DNA of 64,000 nt, from positions 10,714,501 to 10,778,500 of the forward strand of contig NW_023503608.1 of the NCBI RefSeq assembly GCF_014529535.1, read 5' to 3'. The notes under the pieces were generated by a model. That model did no database searches. It was not told the origin of the DNA and saw only the letters and a list, made by a program, of their open reading frames with translations. The DNA is from Bradysia coprophila (lineage: Eukaryota; Arthropoda; Insecta; Diptera; Sciaridae). Of this stretch, positions 10,501-22,406 are shown one piece after another. Positions within the stretch are counted from its first letter, which is position 1; each line of letters starts with the position of its first letter. The position numbers and the translations under genes are program-made.

Positions 10501-12686
10501 CTAGAGGGTATTATATAATATAATAAGTCCGTCATACGAAAAATACCGACAAAAAAAACCTGAATAAGGTGAACTTTATTGAGAGAGGAAAGTAGAACTT
10601 GCTGTAAATGTCGTTTTGTATTAAATTAATGCAGGCACTTGTTATAAGAATTTAAAATTAAAAATTATATTAGATAGGAAACATTTTGAGTGGGAAAAAG
10701 ATCCAGCCCTTCTCTTATTGTCGCACAAAATTTAAAAAAAGAATAAATTTGAATTGCAAATATAATTCCAATTAATAACATCAAAGGGTCACATGAGACA
10801 GATTGAATATCTGTATCACTTTAGCTGCGGCTGTTCGGATTCTATGTTGGTATTTCCGATGTCTTTATGGCTTTCGTGGGCAATTCCATATGAACAAACT
10901 TTTGTATAATTGTGGTTAGAGTGAAGGTAAACTAGAGGACAGGAGAGTAACTGGGGAGTGAATAATATAAAGGTATGCAGTTAATCGTAATGATATGCTG
11001 CACTACTAGCGTAAACCAAATATTTATAAGTTTGCTACAGCTGAAGAGAAGCTCCACATAAATTTGAGTAACATCGCCTGTAAAATGACCAGTCTATTGA
11101 ATACTCAAGCATTCATACTTAGGCCGATATTATTTCACAGTTCTTATGTTCTTATTTTTATGTTAGAGCTCACAACCTTCAGTCAACAATGGAAGAATGC
11201 AGTATGTGAAAATAGTGTCTTAAATGGCAAAATACATTGATTTAAAAAGCAAGCAAAATCTGCCACATATCCTCAACCATTATCGACTCAACGAAAAATG
11301 TTTGCTACTACAATTATCTTCATCGTCAGTTTGTTTAAAGTTTATTGTATTTATTACAAGTTTATCGAAAAGTTTTTCTTATCTCAAAGGCAAAACACGA
11401 AAGAGCCATTCTACTGCCATTATATATTGTTATAGTTTCATTGATGCTGGTCTGATCAGTGTGAAAGTTTCATATTAAACATTCACAATATGACTGAATG
11501 AAGAATTTCGTTTCTAACAAAATGCTGAAGTGCTCATAAAAAGCTTGGGAGATTTTTTATGCTAAATTAGATTCGATAATTTTTTTTCGTAGGAAAAGAA
11601 ATTTTATCATTCGATCTTAAATTTTCTTTTAGTTGCTTGTTTCAAGTATGATAAACGTAAATATGAATTTTCATAACACGGCCTTGAGTTCAAATACTGC
11701 ACAATACTGTTAACCGAAAGCGAAGCAAGTTAGGAAACAAAATTTATGTATAGCATTATTGGTAATTGTATCAGTGACGCTGAGACGAAAAGCAAAGTTG
11801 ATATGCAAAAAAGAAGGACAAGAAATTTTAGATCTTAGCTGAATAAAATTTGTGTGGTTTCATTTTGTAACAATTATGTCAGTTGCATCCTATTTTTTTA
11901 CAAACGCCACTTATACCAGATTTTATTATTAATTACTTTTCCATTATATCTTCTGTGAAATTTAGGATTTTTTTAAGAATTACCCCGATTTGTCATAATC
12001 AAAATCGTAATCGGGGGTCATGCATAGCCAGAATTTTTTTTTTTTTCAAAATTGATAGCCTACAGAAAATAATTTTTTGATTCAAAACTATTAAAAAAAT
12101 GATTAACAAGATAACTTTTCGGTATTGTGAAGTTATTTTCATCCACTTGACTCGACCAACTAACCTGATCGACTTGAATCGGTTGAGATTTAGAGAAAAT
12201 ATCTCGAGATATTACAAATGCGCAAAGCAACTAACGGCAGACTTCTTCGACCACAAAAGTCTTACCTCGCAGGTTACAAATTCAAATTCTCGTTGGTACG
12301 AAAAACACTGAGTCTGCTGAGTATTAGATAAACAATACATTTTTCGTAAACAGAGCGGTTTCATTTGTTGTCAACACAAGCAATACAACATCAAGTAATA
12401 GATTTTTATACCTAATGTTTCATTTTTGTTGCGAGCTAGTCAAGGAGCTAGTGCATAATCAAAATTCAGAAAATAAATAAAAATCTAGATTTTCATTTGT
12501 TCAACGCTATTCTTGTGGAATTAATTACAAACCGCAACAACTCCTAAATTAGAAAACATGCCGAATTCTTCTTTTCTCTCACTGTAATTTGAATCAGAGT
12601 AAAGAACATGTTCGGTCGATTCAACAAAATTTACAGTTTCAGTTTACTTATTTTAGTGGTAAAAAAGCCATCAAATTAAACTGCTC
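7587..12686. other. Five kilobases without a recognisable gene
   Basis: AT-rich sequence with short random open frames only. A (GA)n tract sits at 7737-7752. A 15-base string (CAACGAGCTATCACTC, near 9521) is shared with the arms of the fold-back element at 45-46.6 kb and may be a remnant of that family. Nothing else is supported. Confidence 0.5.
7626..7631 (+). terminator. Poly(A) signal of the Trio-like gene
   Basis: AATAAA lies 40 bases after the stop codon of the Trio-like gene, a typical distance for a short 3' UTR. Confidence 0.6.
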
Positions 12687-12790
12687 TCATCTGTTATCGA
12701 CAACGACAAAGATAATACACAATATGATCTGACTAATGAAGTCTTACATAGCAAAAAGTTTGTTCAAAACAAATGAAGTAAAAGATTTCT
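12687..12790 (-). repeat. Dispersed repeat copy (about 105-bp family)
   Basis: Read on the minus strand it runs AAATCTTTTACTTCATTTG, then TTTTTGCTATGTAAGACT, then TTTGTCGTTGTCGATAACAG near the end. The same three blocks in the same order recur at 16466-16566 (-), 47264-47368 (+), 50288-50391 (+) and 58340-58446 (+), with half copies elsewhere. Confidence 0.7.
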
Positions 12791-12843
12791 GAAATCAATC
12801 TTTCAAAATCTTCGATCAAGTGACAATTACAGCTTTTGCAGTG

Positions 12844-13003
12844 AACTCGGATCAGTAAAGTTGTCACACAAGAAGCACTCTTTTATATGTCAGACTGATA
12901 GTAGATGTACTATAACTAGCCTTTAAAGCATAAACTCAAGCAGTTTACTTTTTAACCTGTCACAAAGAGAGCTTCTTGTGTGACAACTTTACTGATCCGA
13001 GTC
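12844..13003. repeat. Hairpin (MITE-like) element, 160 bases
   Basis: Inverted arms of about 33 bases: ACTCGGATCAGTAAAGTTGT onward at the left and ACAACTTTACTGATCCGAGT at the right, near-perfect. The loop is about 90 bases. No open frame. Confidence 0.85.
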
Positions 13004-13304
13004 CCATTCTGTCTGAAGTAAATTACGTTCCCATTTACTGCCAAATTCATTATAAACTTTCATTTAGTAAATTTTGTTATTTGATGCTAGACATATGAAT
13101 TTGTATGTTGTTGTCTACACCGTTAAACTAAATACTTTCGATGATGGGGAAGATTTCAATACAATATTTTATATGGGACAATAGAGAAAACTTGACAATT
13201 TGTTTATCATAAAGATATTTTTAACATGTTTGCATAATGCATTTTGACTAACCGCCAACATAGATACAAATGCGTACAATGGTATCTAGGTATAGGAATA
13301 GTTC

Positions 13305-13490
13305 GTTTGAAACGAAGGGGAAACTACGCAAGCAAACTCTGTCCCACCTACTTCCATTTTCGACTAGTGACGTTTCTTTTGGTGTACTATTTCCTTCTGT
13401 TGGCGCGCTATTTCCTTCTATTGGTCACCGATAGCAAATAGCACCTGTTCCAGTATTTGCTTGCGTAATTTCCCCCTCGGCTTGAAATGC
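13305..13490. repeat. Hairpin element, about 186 bases
   Basis: The left arm GGGGAAACTACGCAAGCAAA (with GTTTGAAACGAA before it) pairs with the right arm TTTGCTTGCGTAATTTCCCC (with TCGGCTTGAAATG after it). Several mismatches suggest an old copy. Confidence 0.7.
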
Positions 13491-14299
13491 GATACTTTCT
13501 ATTGTAATATTGAAGAAACCCTTTTCAAAAATGTATGGAGAACTATTTATTTCGCAAAGAATATTTTTCTTGAATGCGTATTTATATAAAAAAAATAGAC
13601 GAAGAAAAAACTCTGTCTCATAACAAAACGAAATCCTTCGATCCATACGTAATGTATGTTTATCGCATCCTGTCCACCCTATTAACAATTTACATAACAT
13701 TTTCAACGAAAAACATCAATATAATATCGCATAAATGATACACCGAAGGCACAACATGGGTTGAATGGGATAAATGCTTAAACATTGTACTATTTTCCAT
13801 AAGCTTGATGTGCCAAAGCTTTTTACGTCCCGCATTTGTTGCATACGAGCAATAGAAAATGAAAACCTTTCATATTCACCAGCTATGTATACGGTTCTGT
13901 TTCGTTTATGAAGTGCATTGTGCTCGCAAAATATATTCAAATTTCACAGAGGATTTATGATACATACACATTTTGGTGACGGTTGAGTTGGCCGAATTTT
14001 TTTTTATTTAACTTCGATTTCAAAGCACCGCTGATTTCATGGATCTTTGTTTTAAATATAATTTTTTGTCTAAAGCTCACATTTTCACATTATATTGGAT
14101 ATTATATATCAGAGTAGAGGTACATTGTACATTGTACTGTACACTAATGTAGTGTGGTGACGAAAGAATCTACAGTTTTTGTTCTCTCAATTTTTTTTCG
14201 TCACAAATCGTGGCTTCAGATAATCTGAAACTAATTATCGGAAAATCTGATTTGAGCTCCTAAAGGTCCCCATGCAGTCAAAAAAGAGCATTCTGTTTC

Positions 14300-14524
14300 G
14301 TCTCCGTTTTGCCTCTCTTTGCGAAAGCCTCTTTCCTCTTTCCGTTAAAAACGATCTGTCAAGTAAACGGAGGCAAAACGGCATGATATTTGTTGAGTGC
14401 GACTGCAGCTTAAGTCTTTATTTCCACTTACTAAAAAAGCACTCCGTTTACAGTTTAAACAACAGAAAAGAGGTGGTTTCGCTAAATGGAGGCAAAAGCG
14501 AGTGGTTTTTTTGTAAGTGAAAAT
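14300..14524. repeat. Cluster of small palindromes with CTCCGTTTTGCC motifs
   Basis: CTCCGTTTTGCCTC (14302-14315) is answered by GAGGCAAAACGG (14369-14380). TTCCACTTACTAAAAAAGCA (14422 on) pairs with the inverted stretch ending at 14524. This is probably a degenerate hairpin element. Short open frames here are by-products. Confidence 0.55.
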
Positions 14525-15089
14525 CAAACCTAAATAGAAATTTTTTCGAAGCTACAGTACTTATCAACTGATTTTGTTTCGTATCGATATTTTCTACGGC
14601 GAGATGAACGGTTGTGAGTATATAATGCGATATAAATATTTGTCCATTAACTGCTTTTAAGCAACTACACATATTTTTTAAGCCTATAATAAGCTCTACA
14701 TACACTGTGTACTGTGTTAAAATGTATTTTTGAAAAAACGACAAGGATTAGTTAGCTGTGAAATTTTCTCTGTTCTATTCAAATGCGGTGGTAATTTTTG
14801 AAAAAGTAAAATGAACTTGAATGAGGACTGAGAACAGTATGCCGAATGTAAATTAAATCTCAACATTAATCTTTGTGTACCGTAATTATACGGCATATTT
14901 AAGTGTGCGAAAGATTCACAAAAAACGAAAGAAAAAAAGAAAATTATTGTATAGTCTTTAACATTTGGAATGTGACATTTTTCTGGGAATTTCATTGGTC
15001 ATTGCGAATTCACAATGACGTTCTTTAAAAAAAATGGCAGTGAGACATCTGAAATGTGAAAACCTGTAATGAAATCTTATGAGTCAAAA

Positions 15090-15740
15090 CTTCAGGTGAT
15101 TTTATTAACTTTGGGAACAAGCGGTTTCCGAATTCAATGAGGGATAGATCGTTGGATTCATCTTTCAATTCAAGCGAACACGTATCTTTCACTTTTTCGA
15201 AAATAAATTTATTTTCTGTGACATGTCAGAGGGTACCGAAACCAGGTTTTCGACAATAACTCAAGACAAAGCACCTAGCAGGGTAATAGAGATTTTTTGG
15301 TATCAAATAGAGTAGTTTTTAGTACGAGTTGCCATTTACATTATATTAGACAGGAGTCGCCGTGAGATGCCGCATTGTAGGCAAATTTGAAAACGAAAAA
15401 GTGGTTACTGCGAAGGGTTTTCATTTAACTTTTATTAAAGAATTTACATTCAGTTACGTAATTTAGTTATTTGTATGCAGACTGCTAACGTGATGTTAGA
15501 TTATTTGTTAAAATAATGTACATTTCAGTGATCATATTTTCATTGAAAGAATGTTCGTGCCTATTTTTCGAATATATCTTGGCTCTTACCGCATTTTTAA
15601 GAGTGTAAAAATCTTATAAAATAAAAATGACATTTGACACTGCCAAAATTACCTACTTTATTTTTTTCTATTACCCTGCTTGGTGCTTTGCTCAAGATAA
15701 AATTATTTTAAATTATTGTAATGATGTACGAATGTTGGCT
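15090..15740. repeat. Relic of one arm of the fold-back element family, interrupted
   Basis: 15090-15265 and 15691-15740 together match the outer part of the fold-back arms at 45.0-45.24 kb (and inverted at 46.37-46.58 kb). Shared blocks include ACAAGCGGT, GGATTCATCTTTCAATTC, CAGAGGGTACCGAAA and ATAACTCAAG. The match stops after about 15740. The relic is split by a separate element at 15266-15690. Confidence 0.8.
15266..15690. mobile_element. 425-bp MITE nested in the fold-back relic, with 6-bp target duplication
   Basis: Terminal inverted repeats ACAAAGCACCTAGCAGGGTA at the left and TACCCTGCTTGGTGCTTTG at the right. CTCAAG occurs directly outside both ends (15260-15265 and 15691-15696). The uninterrupted sequence at 45190-45215 has CTCAAG once, so the empty site is available inside the same window. 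The interior has no open frame, so the element would depend on a transposase made elsewhere. Confidence 0.85.
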
Positions 15741-15796
15741 TTCTATATAGTCCCTATAATTATTTAACTTTACCGACGTTTACGGCCGCATTAGGC

Positions 15797-15949
15797 TTAC
15801 GGTAAGAGTAGGGCGACGGACGAACTAGGGTCACGTGCGCAATGGATGTACAGGTTTGTACGGGGCTCAGTCGCAGCAAACGCTCCGACTGTGATGACGG
15901 CTCGTTTTTTATCGAAAAGCAGAATATGACAGGACAATCCACTAGACAT
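15797..15949 (-). other. GC-rich island with a 50-codon open frame, unassigned
   Basis: About 15775-15945 is markedly richer in G+C than its surroundings. On the minus strand an ATG at 15949 opens a 50-codon frame ending at TAA (15797-15799); a second frame is also open across it. No domain is recognised and no splice partner is evident. It could be an exon fragment, part of an element, or a regulatory block. Confidence 0.3.
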
Positions 15950-16465
15950 TGTCTAGAAATTTTAATTGAAAAACCACTAAATTGTAGGTACCAAACTGTG
16001 AATTAGAAATAAGTTCGTTATAATTTTGTTGTTCTATAATAATTTTAGAAAAGCGAAATAAGCTCCCTGTCATCATTCATCTATCAATACATATGCCCTG
16101 AAAACACGAAATCGATATAATTTTTCCCCATTCAAAAATAATATTCAAACAAAAGCCTTAATTAATCATCGACGCTGAAAATAATGTTCTGATGATGTAC
16201 ATTATGTTACATAATGTAGGAAAAATCATCGAAAATGACGAGCGCATTATGCATGAATTCTCCATAGAGATACACTCGAAAGGTGGAAAGCTGTCGCTGA
16301 TGTCACTATAAAACATCTTTCTATATGGCGAGTTGTATCTACTGTGACCATAATCACAACTTCGATATCGATTTTGATCGAGATTTTGCGATGATTTTGG
16401 TCGCAGAGACATTCCTAATAAACCATAAGCCCATAACCCATAGCCCATAATAAGGGGTTACATTA

Positions 16466-16566
16466 CATCTGTTATTGACAACGATTACAAAAAGCACGAC
16501 GAGCTATTGATGATGTGTTCATATGTAGTAAAATGAGCGATAAAGCGAATGAAGTAAAAGATTTTC
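16466..16566 (-). repeat. Dispersed repeat copy (about 105-bp family)
   Basis: On the minus strand: AAAATCTTTTACTTCATTCG, CATTTTACTACATATGAACA, then TTGTAATCGTTGTCAATAAC. Block order and spacing match the copy at 12687-12790. Confidence 0.7.
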
Positions 16567-16750
16567 TATCAATCTGTTGAAATTACTTTTAGATCAAAAG
16601 AAGTAATAGACTCGATAATGATATAGTGATATTTTCATCTGTTATGAATCGTTAACATTATGAATGCATTAATTTATTCAAAAACGCGAGGTAAAGTTAA
16701 CTTTACTGCACGGATCCAAAACTTTACCTCAAGTTTTTGTATAAAATACC

Positions 16751-16867
16751 TTACTTGGCAATGGGGTAAATGATGGAAATGGTACTTGTGTGTTTACCGA
16801 CATCGGCTGCGCCTCAATTAATTTCGCACAAGTACCATTTCCATTATTTGCCCCATTGTTAAGTAAC
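16751..16867. repeat. Hairpin element, TTACTT family, 117 bases
   Basis: The left arm TTACTTGGCAATGGGGTAAA and its continuation (TGATGGAAATGGTACTTGTG) are mirrored at the right (CACAAGTACCATTTCCATTA ... CCCCATTGTTAAGTAA). The loop carries CCGACATCGGCTGCGCCTCA. The element at 19041-19160 is a sister copy. Confidence 0.85.
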
Positions 16868-17549
16868 GTACTATTAATAAATTGCGTTCATTTAATATTT
16901 TTCCGTTAAAATGAAACGCAATGAAACGACTACAGTTCGCATACCTCCTTTTTTCGTCTTTCTCTTTTATGGATGGATATCCTGGAAACGTTATTTTCCA
17001 TCTGATTATTGCTTCATATTTTATTTATGTCTCTTCGTGTTAAGATTTTTTCTTATTTGTGGCACATATCTTCTTCACAAACAAAAAATTGTGTTTACAT
17101 TTCTCTGTTGTCTAATCCCTTGAATCAGATACATTTCGCATGAAAAATTTCATTTTCCTTTTATAAATTTCTTTTGAACAAAACACAAAGATTGAGCACA
17201 ACCATTTTGTGACAAGATTAATCTTTGCTGTAAATAAATTCGAGTAGGTCCATATTGTTGTTATACATTTTTAAATTCAGTTTACATTTAGTTTTTTTTT
17301 ATTGATTTACTTGGGCGTTCGCTTGGAAGTGTAACAACAAACGGTAGATTAGTTAAGGTTTTTGAAAATCCTAGCTGTAATCACGATTCTTTCAAGCAAA
17401 TATTGAGTAGGGGGACATGTTAGTGTTAACTAAAAGTTTATAAATGCGAAAACTTTGCGAATTTATTTGTATCGTCAAATTGGATTTAATGTGATGCCGT
17501 TTCTAGTAAAACATTCATATTAAATATGTCATGCGACAAATGTGTTTCC

Positions 17550-18357
17550 AATATGTGCAGTTGAAGTTTTCAACCGAAGACTTACAGTGTTCTTACTCAA
17601 ATTCCTCGAGGTACACAAAACGTACATGGTCGTGTGGGGTATCATTTGAAAGGTAATTTTATGTAATTTTGGGCCAAATATAGTCTTATGTGGTTGGGAT
17701 GCAATGAAATATGGGCACTTAAATATTTCAACTTCTGTTTCATCGCATATACATCCCAACCACATAAGACCCTATTTAGCCCAAAAGCATGAGTCGGTTA
17801 TCCGAAAAACCGAAAATTTCGGATCGGTTTTGACCGAACCGACTATTTCGGTTCGGTTTTTACCGAACCGAAAACTTTGATTTTGACACTAAACAAGTTA
17901 AAATAAAGCTTAACTCGTCGATATCATTTAATTTCGTCATAAACTAACCGAAAATAAGTTAATTGAGTCATTGCATAGAGTTGGTATTGAAATAAAGATT
18001 GACTCAATTACATCTGAGTTTTTTTGTAGAGCACACCCACCCATTGAATGACGTAATTATCTTAAATTCGGTTAGTTCATGACGAAACTAACTAATTTCG
18101 ACGAGTTAAACTTTATTCAAAACTTTTAGTCAAAAACGAAACGAAAATTTCGGATCGGTCATAACCGAACCGAAATATTCGGTTCGGTCAAAACCGATCC
18201 GAAATTTTCGGTTTTTCGGATAACCGACTCATGTCTGAAAGCACATAAAATTACCTTTCAAATGATACCCCACACGACCATGTACGTTTTGTGTACCTCG
18301 AGAAATTTCAGTAAGAACAGTGGAAGTCTTCGGTTGAAAACTTCAACTGCACATATT
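17550..18357. repeat. Outer palindromic element interrupted by a second palindrome
   Basis: The outer arms run from ATATGTGCAGTTGAAGTTTT at the left to AAAACTTCAACTGCACATAT at the right. Both include the block GTACACAAAACGTACATGGT (inverted at the right). The natural loop region (GTCTTATGTGGTTGGGATG and its mirror near 17750) is followed by a 446-base insertion at 17788-18233. Short open frames inside are by-products of the palindrome. Confidence 0.85.
17788..18233. mobile_element. Nested palindrome built of CCGAACC / CCGAAA motifs, 446 bases
   Basis: The ends CATGAGTCGGTTATCCGAAA and TTTCGGATAACCGACTCATG are perfect inverses. The arms are rich in short CGGTTCGG / CCGAACCG palindromes and then AACTCGTCGA / TCGACGAGTT, so the whole unit can fold end to end. 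It sits between the two halves of the outer element. No open frame. Confidence 0.85.
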
Positions 18358-18369
18358 TCAGTGTGGATG

Positions 18370-18640
18370 AGTTCTAAAAATAATAAGTCCCTAGCCGGCT
18401 CAATGTGATTACCTTTCTAATGACACCCCACAGGACCCTGTACGGCTCGTGTAACTGGAGAAATTTTTATAAGAAAAGTGCTAATTTTCGGTTTTTAATG
18501 ACCTCTACCTAGCCACACAAGCTTCGAAGAATTTTTTTGAAATTGGTTTTGGCTTCTAGGGTTGAAGTCCTTTCTAGGCACATATAAAAAATTCCACTAG
18601 AAAATGTGTCTGATGTCGGAAGGCTGTTTTTCAAAAGAAT
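18370..18640 (+). repeat. Repeat block shared with 48600-48860
   Basis: Blocks ATTACCTTTCTAATGACACC, CCCTGTACGGCTCGTGTAAC, CTAGCCACACAAGCTT and TTTCTAGGCACATAT occur in the same order and spacing at 48612-48800. It abuts the palindrome before it, as does the second copy, so both may belong to one longer element. Confidence 0.8.
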
Positions 18641-19040
18641 CCCTCAATATGCGTGTGAATTCGCATACCGAGAGAATAATTTTTGCATAAGTATGTATGT
18701 TTCGTCGAGACGAAGTCGAAATCCACTCGTTGTACGGAGAGTAAGCTCCGCCTTCGTATCCAATTTCTCTCTTTGACGAATAACATAAACAAACTCCACC
18801 ATTAAGGAAAACATCGCGTGCATCCCTAGACCTGTTTGCAAGGTCTGCTGAGAGAGAACTAAAAAAGTGTGGTTTCCGATAACTTTTGACGCGTGATATT
18901 CAGTGTTTTCATAGTTTGGCGAGTATAAAATACATTGTTTCCATATAAACTTTGTCCGGTATGTAACTATTTAGATTGAAAATAATATCAAACTTTCGAA
19001 AGCTTTGATGTACAAGTAAATTAATACTATCAGTAGTACA

Positions 19041-19160
19041 TTACTTACCAGTGGGGCATATGATTGAAATGGTATTTCTTGTGAGAAATTCACCGATCGA
19101 AGCATAGCCGAGGTCGGTAAACGCACAAGAAGTACCATTTCCATCATTTACTCCAAGTAA
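19041..19160. repeat. Hairpin element, TTACTT family, 120 bases
   Basis: Arms TTACTTACCAGTGGGGCATA and the mirrored CATTTACTCCAAGTAA, with ATGGTATTTCTTGTG / CAAGAAGTACCAT inside. Read on the minus strand the loop contains CCGACCTCGGCTATGCTTCG, close to the loop of the sister copy at 16751-16867. Confidence 0.8.
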
Positions 19161-21454
19161 AAAGAAAATTAAGAATTTGGTTTAACCTATATTATCAATC
19201 AACCTACCAAAAAACTTATAAAGGATCAAAAAACGGCAGGGCGCCCTCCTGAAATTAAAATTTGAAACTTAAAACGGAATGAGTTAAACATGAATGCACT
19301 AGCTTAAAGTACGAACTTGCAGGCAAAGAGTGGTTCTCAAAACACCGAAATTTTGAAACCACATGTAGCCTCTCCTCAAATGTACTACATAATCCGACTT
19401 TCGATCATTTTAAGCTTTATTTTAGTTATGAAATTGCATGTACAGGTATCGTTGGCTCCCGTTTCTGAGTACAATACTTCACATTTCAGCGAGATAAACG
19501 ATGAAAGTTAATTCTTGTATTACTGTTGACCCTGCCTTCCAATCGGATCCGAAAATTTCATCAACCTTATATATAAGTGTTTTACTGGGAAAATAGAAAC
19601 AAACAAGGATGAGTATTAGTCCACCCACATTTAACGTATTTATCTTAAATGTTTGATTATTTTTCTGAACAAGAAATGTTTTCAAATTTCTCTTTTAGTT
19701 CCTATGAAAATTTAATAAAAGTTATTCATCCCGTGTACACCTTTCATAAAAGTTTTTTGATGCCCACGAAGCTTAATCATGCCACTGCTATGCAAAACAA
19801 ATTCAAAATTATATTATGTCGCTCGAGGGCGTATGCAAATAATACGACTCATACAGGAGAATTATAAATTAAAGTTCTTAGCTTGAATCAGTTGAGGTCT
19901 ATCTCAAAATATCAAACCAAATTTCCTCTTGTTTTACTTTTTAGATTGGTTTATGGTTTTAATATCCAGACAGAAAAATAACTCGTAAAATCTTATTAGA
20001 AAATGCACTATGCGGATTATACTAAAAGATTCTAAACAATTTAGCTAAAATGCAGAAATATCCACATGTTAAAAAATTCAATGTGCACATAAAACTTTAA
20101 ACGAACAAATACATGTAATGCTACAAATAAATGACTGGTCCGACCCATCGAAACGATTTTAGTTAACCAAAATAGTAACCATAAATCTTCTACCAAAAAG
20201 AAAACGAAAAAGCATAGAAAGCTTAATATACCCATGTCAGAGTCACAACCTTTCCTTTTTTCGTCTTTCATCTGTGTTAGTTTGTTGCGGCTGAGAAAAT
20301 AGAAGTTGATTTTGCTTACGCACAATTTATAATGCATATGGCATGGCATTTTGCTTCATGTACAATGTTTTTTTTATATGTCTGAATTTTGGGTTTTGTT
20401 ATATTCTTCTTTCAATTTGCAGCATTGACTGAAAATGTAAAAAAGAAGGTACAGAGTCTAGAGTTGAGTATATTTTTTATGTTATGATTGGGTCTACAAC
20501 AAGCTCTGGAAATATTGGAATGAGAATTGTCACTCAAGAAAATAATATTTATAAACATTCCTGTTGTGTTCTCTCTGCTATTATTTTCATCCATTTTCTA
20601 TTTTATGCAAAGCGAAACCAAAGAATTTAATTGAAAATGTCGTCGTTTTTTTACTTTCTGCAATTGGTGTTTGATCCAATTTGTGACAATTATTTCGTAC
20701 AATTTGTTACATCAACTTGTTTGAACAGATTCAAAGCAAATTTACAATTTGTTTCTTTAACGTTCTGATAGTCACGTTTTATTGATTTACATTTTCTCAT
20801 ATTCCACTGGATAAAATAAGAAATATAAACAAAATTATTTCATAAAAATAGACTTTGCATAACTAGGGGTACCATGTAACATTATTGTAGAAGGAAAATA
20901 ATTGATCTGTCTGTATCCGTTGAGCCACCCACAACATACAGAAATGGTTATCGTTGTAGTGTTAAGACAATTGAAATGTTTATATCGTGAAGTTAGACAT
21001 TTATAAGGAAAAGAGTCTCCACAATAACAACGCATAATTTTTACAAGTGCTCTGAGGGCGGAAATTTGGTCCTTCTTGTTTAGTTATTTTTATAAAACAA
21101 TTATTTTATTTTATTTCAAGTGTTCACAGTCTGAAATTAATATTTTAAAACGCCTAGTCATCTATTACACACCACGCACTTTTATATGATGGGAATTAGT
21201 AGATTACATCATAGACCATGTAAATGGCCGATTACATTAAGCGCAAAAGTTTGCGGGCCTGTAATTGCGCTAATGAATTTCGGCCATTTACATGGTCTAT
21301 GCTGTATTCTGCTTTAACGTGTACTACTCGGTCGTTGAAAACACCAAAACGACTGTTTAACATCAATTTTCTTCATGTATTCCTAAACTGAATGAATATT
21401 CACTTTACAAATAGATGAAATTAAATTTCATCCACATCAGTAGGCCCTTTCGGA
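19161..21454. other. No gene seen
   Basis: AT-rich sequence with open frames up to about 100 codons on both strands (for example minus strand 20041-20349) that show no domain, no codon-usage contrast and no splice pattern I can support. One perfect 90-base palindrome is listed separately. Confidence 0.45.
21211..21300. repeat. 90-base hairpin element
   Basis: ATAGACCATGTAAATGGCCG at the left and CGGCCATTTACATGGTCTAT at the right are exact inverses. Pairing continues inward through CATTAAGCGCAA / TTGCGCTAATG around a loop of about 20 bases. Confidence 0.85.
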
Positions 21455-22406
21455 ATGAACTATCGTCGATATATTGCTTTGAAAATTTTGACAACCATTG
21501 TGTTATTGCGAGTAAGTAAATTGTTTTTTTCAACATCAACCTCACCGAACAAGTTTGGATTGAGTCATCCTTACCCATCCGATATTGCTCTTCCATGTTT
21601 TTTGTCATCATTGTTCAACGCTTCGACTAAGGTGGATTCAGAGGAACGATGGTACAGAGAATTTGGTGAATTGCCAGAGGAGTCACTGCGTATTTATCAA
21701 AGTGTATGGGAATCGTATGAAATCGATCAAAAACTTACTTGGATTAACAACTCACTGAACAAAAACGTACAAAGCACGATTTCTGGCAAATTCTTCGCAA
21801 GAATCTGGAGCATGGTTGCACGCTCTACCATCACCTCCTCTGGGGACACATTTAAGCGATGATGAGTATCGAATATCTGTTAGCCTACGGCTTGGTGCCG
21901 CGATTGTCCAGCCTCATAAGTGTGTGTGTGGAACCCCTCCCGGTTGTTCCAGGCCGGATGGTAAGAAACCGGATGGAATAAGCCTCGTTCCATGGGCAAG
22001 AGGTAAATCCCTTTTATGGGATTTTACTTGTGCAGACACTTTCGCACTGTCATACGTTAACAAAACGGCACGTCAATTGGGTTGGGCAGCTAAACAAGCA
22101 GAAGCTCGGAAATTCGATCACTATGCGAACTTAAGAGACTAATTTGTATTTGTTCCAGTGGCAACGGAGACATCTGGTGTGTTTGGCAAATTGGCTTTGG
22201 ACTTGTTTAAGAAAATTGGGTCTAAGATATCTGAAAAAAAAAACACACGAAAAGCGAGCGACAAGCTATTTCATTCAAAGAATAAGTTGGGGATACAACG
22301 CGGTAATGTAGCCTCTATTTTAGGAACATTACCACCGTCGAAAAATTTGAATGAAATTCATTATCTACAAATGTATATAGAACAAACTGATTTAATAAAA
22401 CCCTAA
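21455..22406 (+). pseudogene. Broken retroelement: C-terminal part with endonuclease-like motif
   Basis: Three open pieces in different frames (21455-21862, 21816-22142 and 22158-22406) read as one decayed protein. The order resembles the C-terminal region of a reverse-transcriptase family widespread in invertebrate genomes: an LPCFLSSL helix, a LSDDEYRISVSLRLGA segment, a HKCVCG zinc-type motif, then DGKKPDGISLVPW and LLWDFTCADTF (a PD...D-type nuclease-like core), then VATETSGVFGK and IQRGNVASILGT. Between CVCG and the PDG motif the usual second zinc-type half is missing, so a deletion is likely. Frame changes at about 21830 and 22142 add to the damage. The reverse transcriptase core is absent, so the copy is 5'-truncated. 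Naming the exact clade would need a search. Confidence 0.65.

Larger units (their letters stand above)
13004..15089. other. No gene seen apart from hairpin elements
   Basis: AT-rich sequence around the two hairpins listed separately. Open frames up to 98 codons on the minus strand near 13.4-15.0 kb overlap one another in different frames, have no recognisable domain and no convincing splice pattern. Confidence 0.45.
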
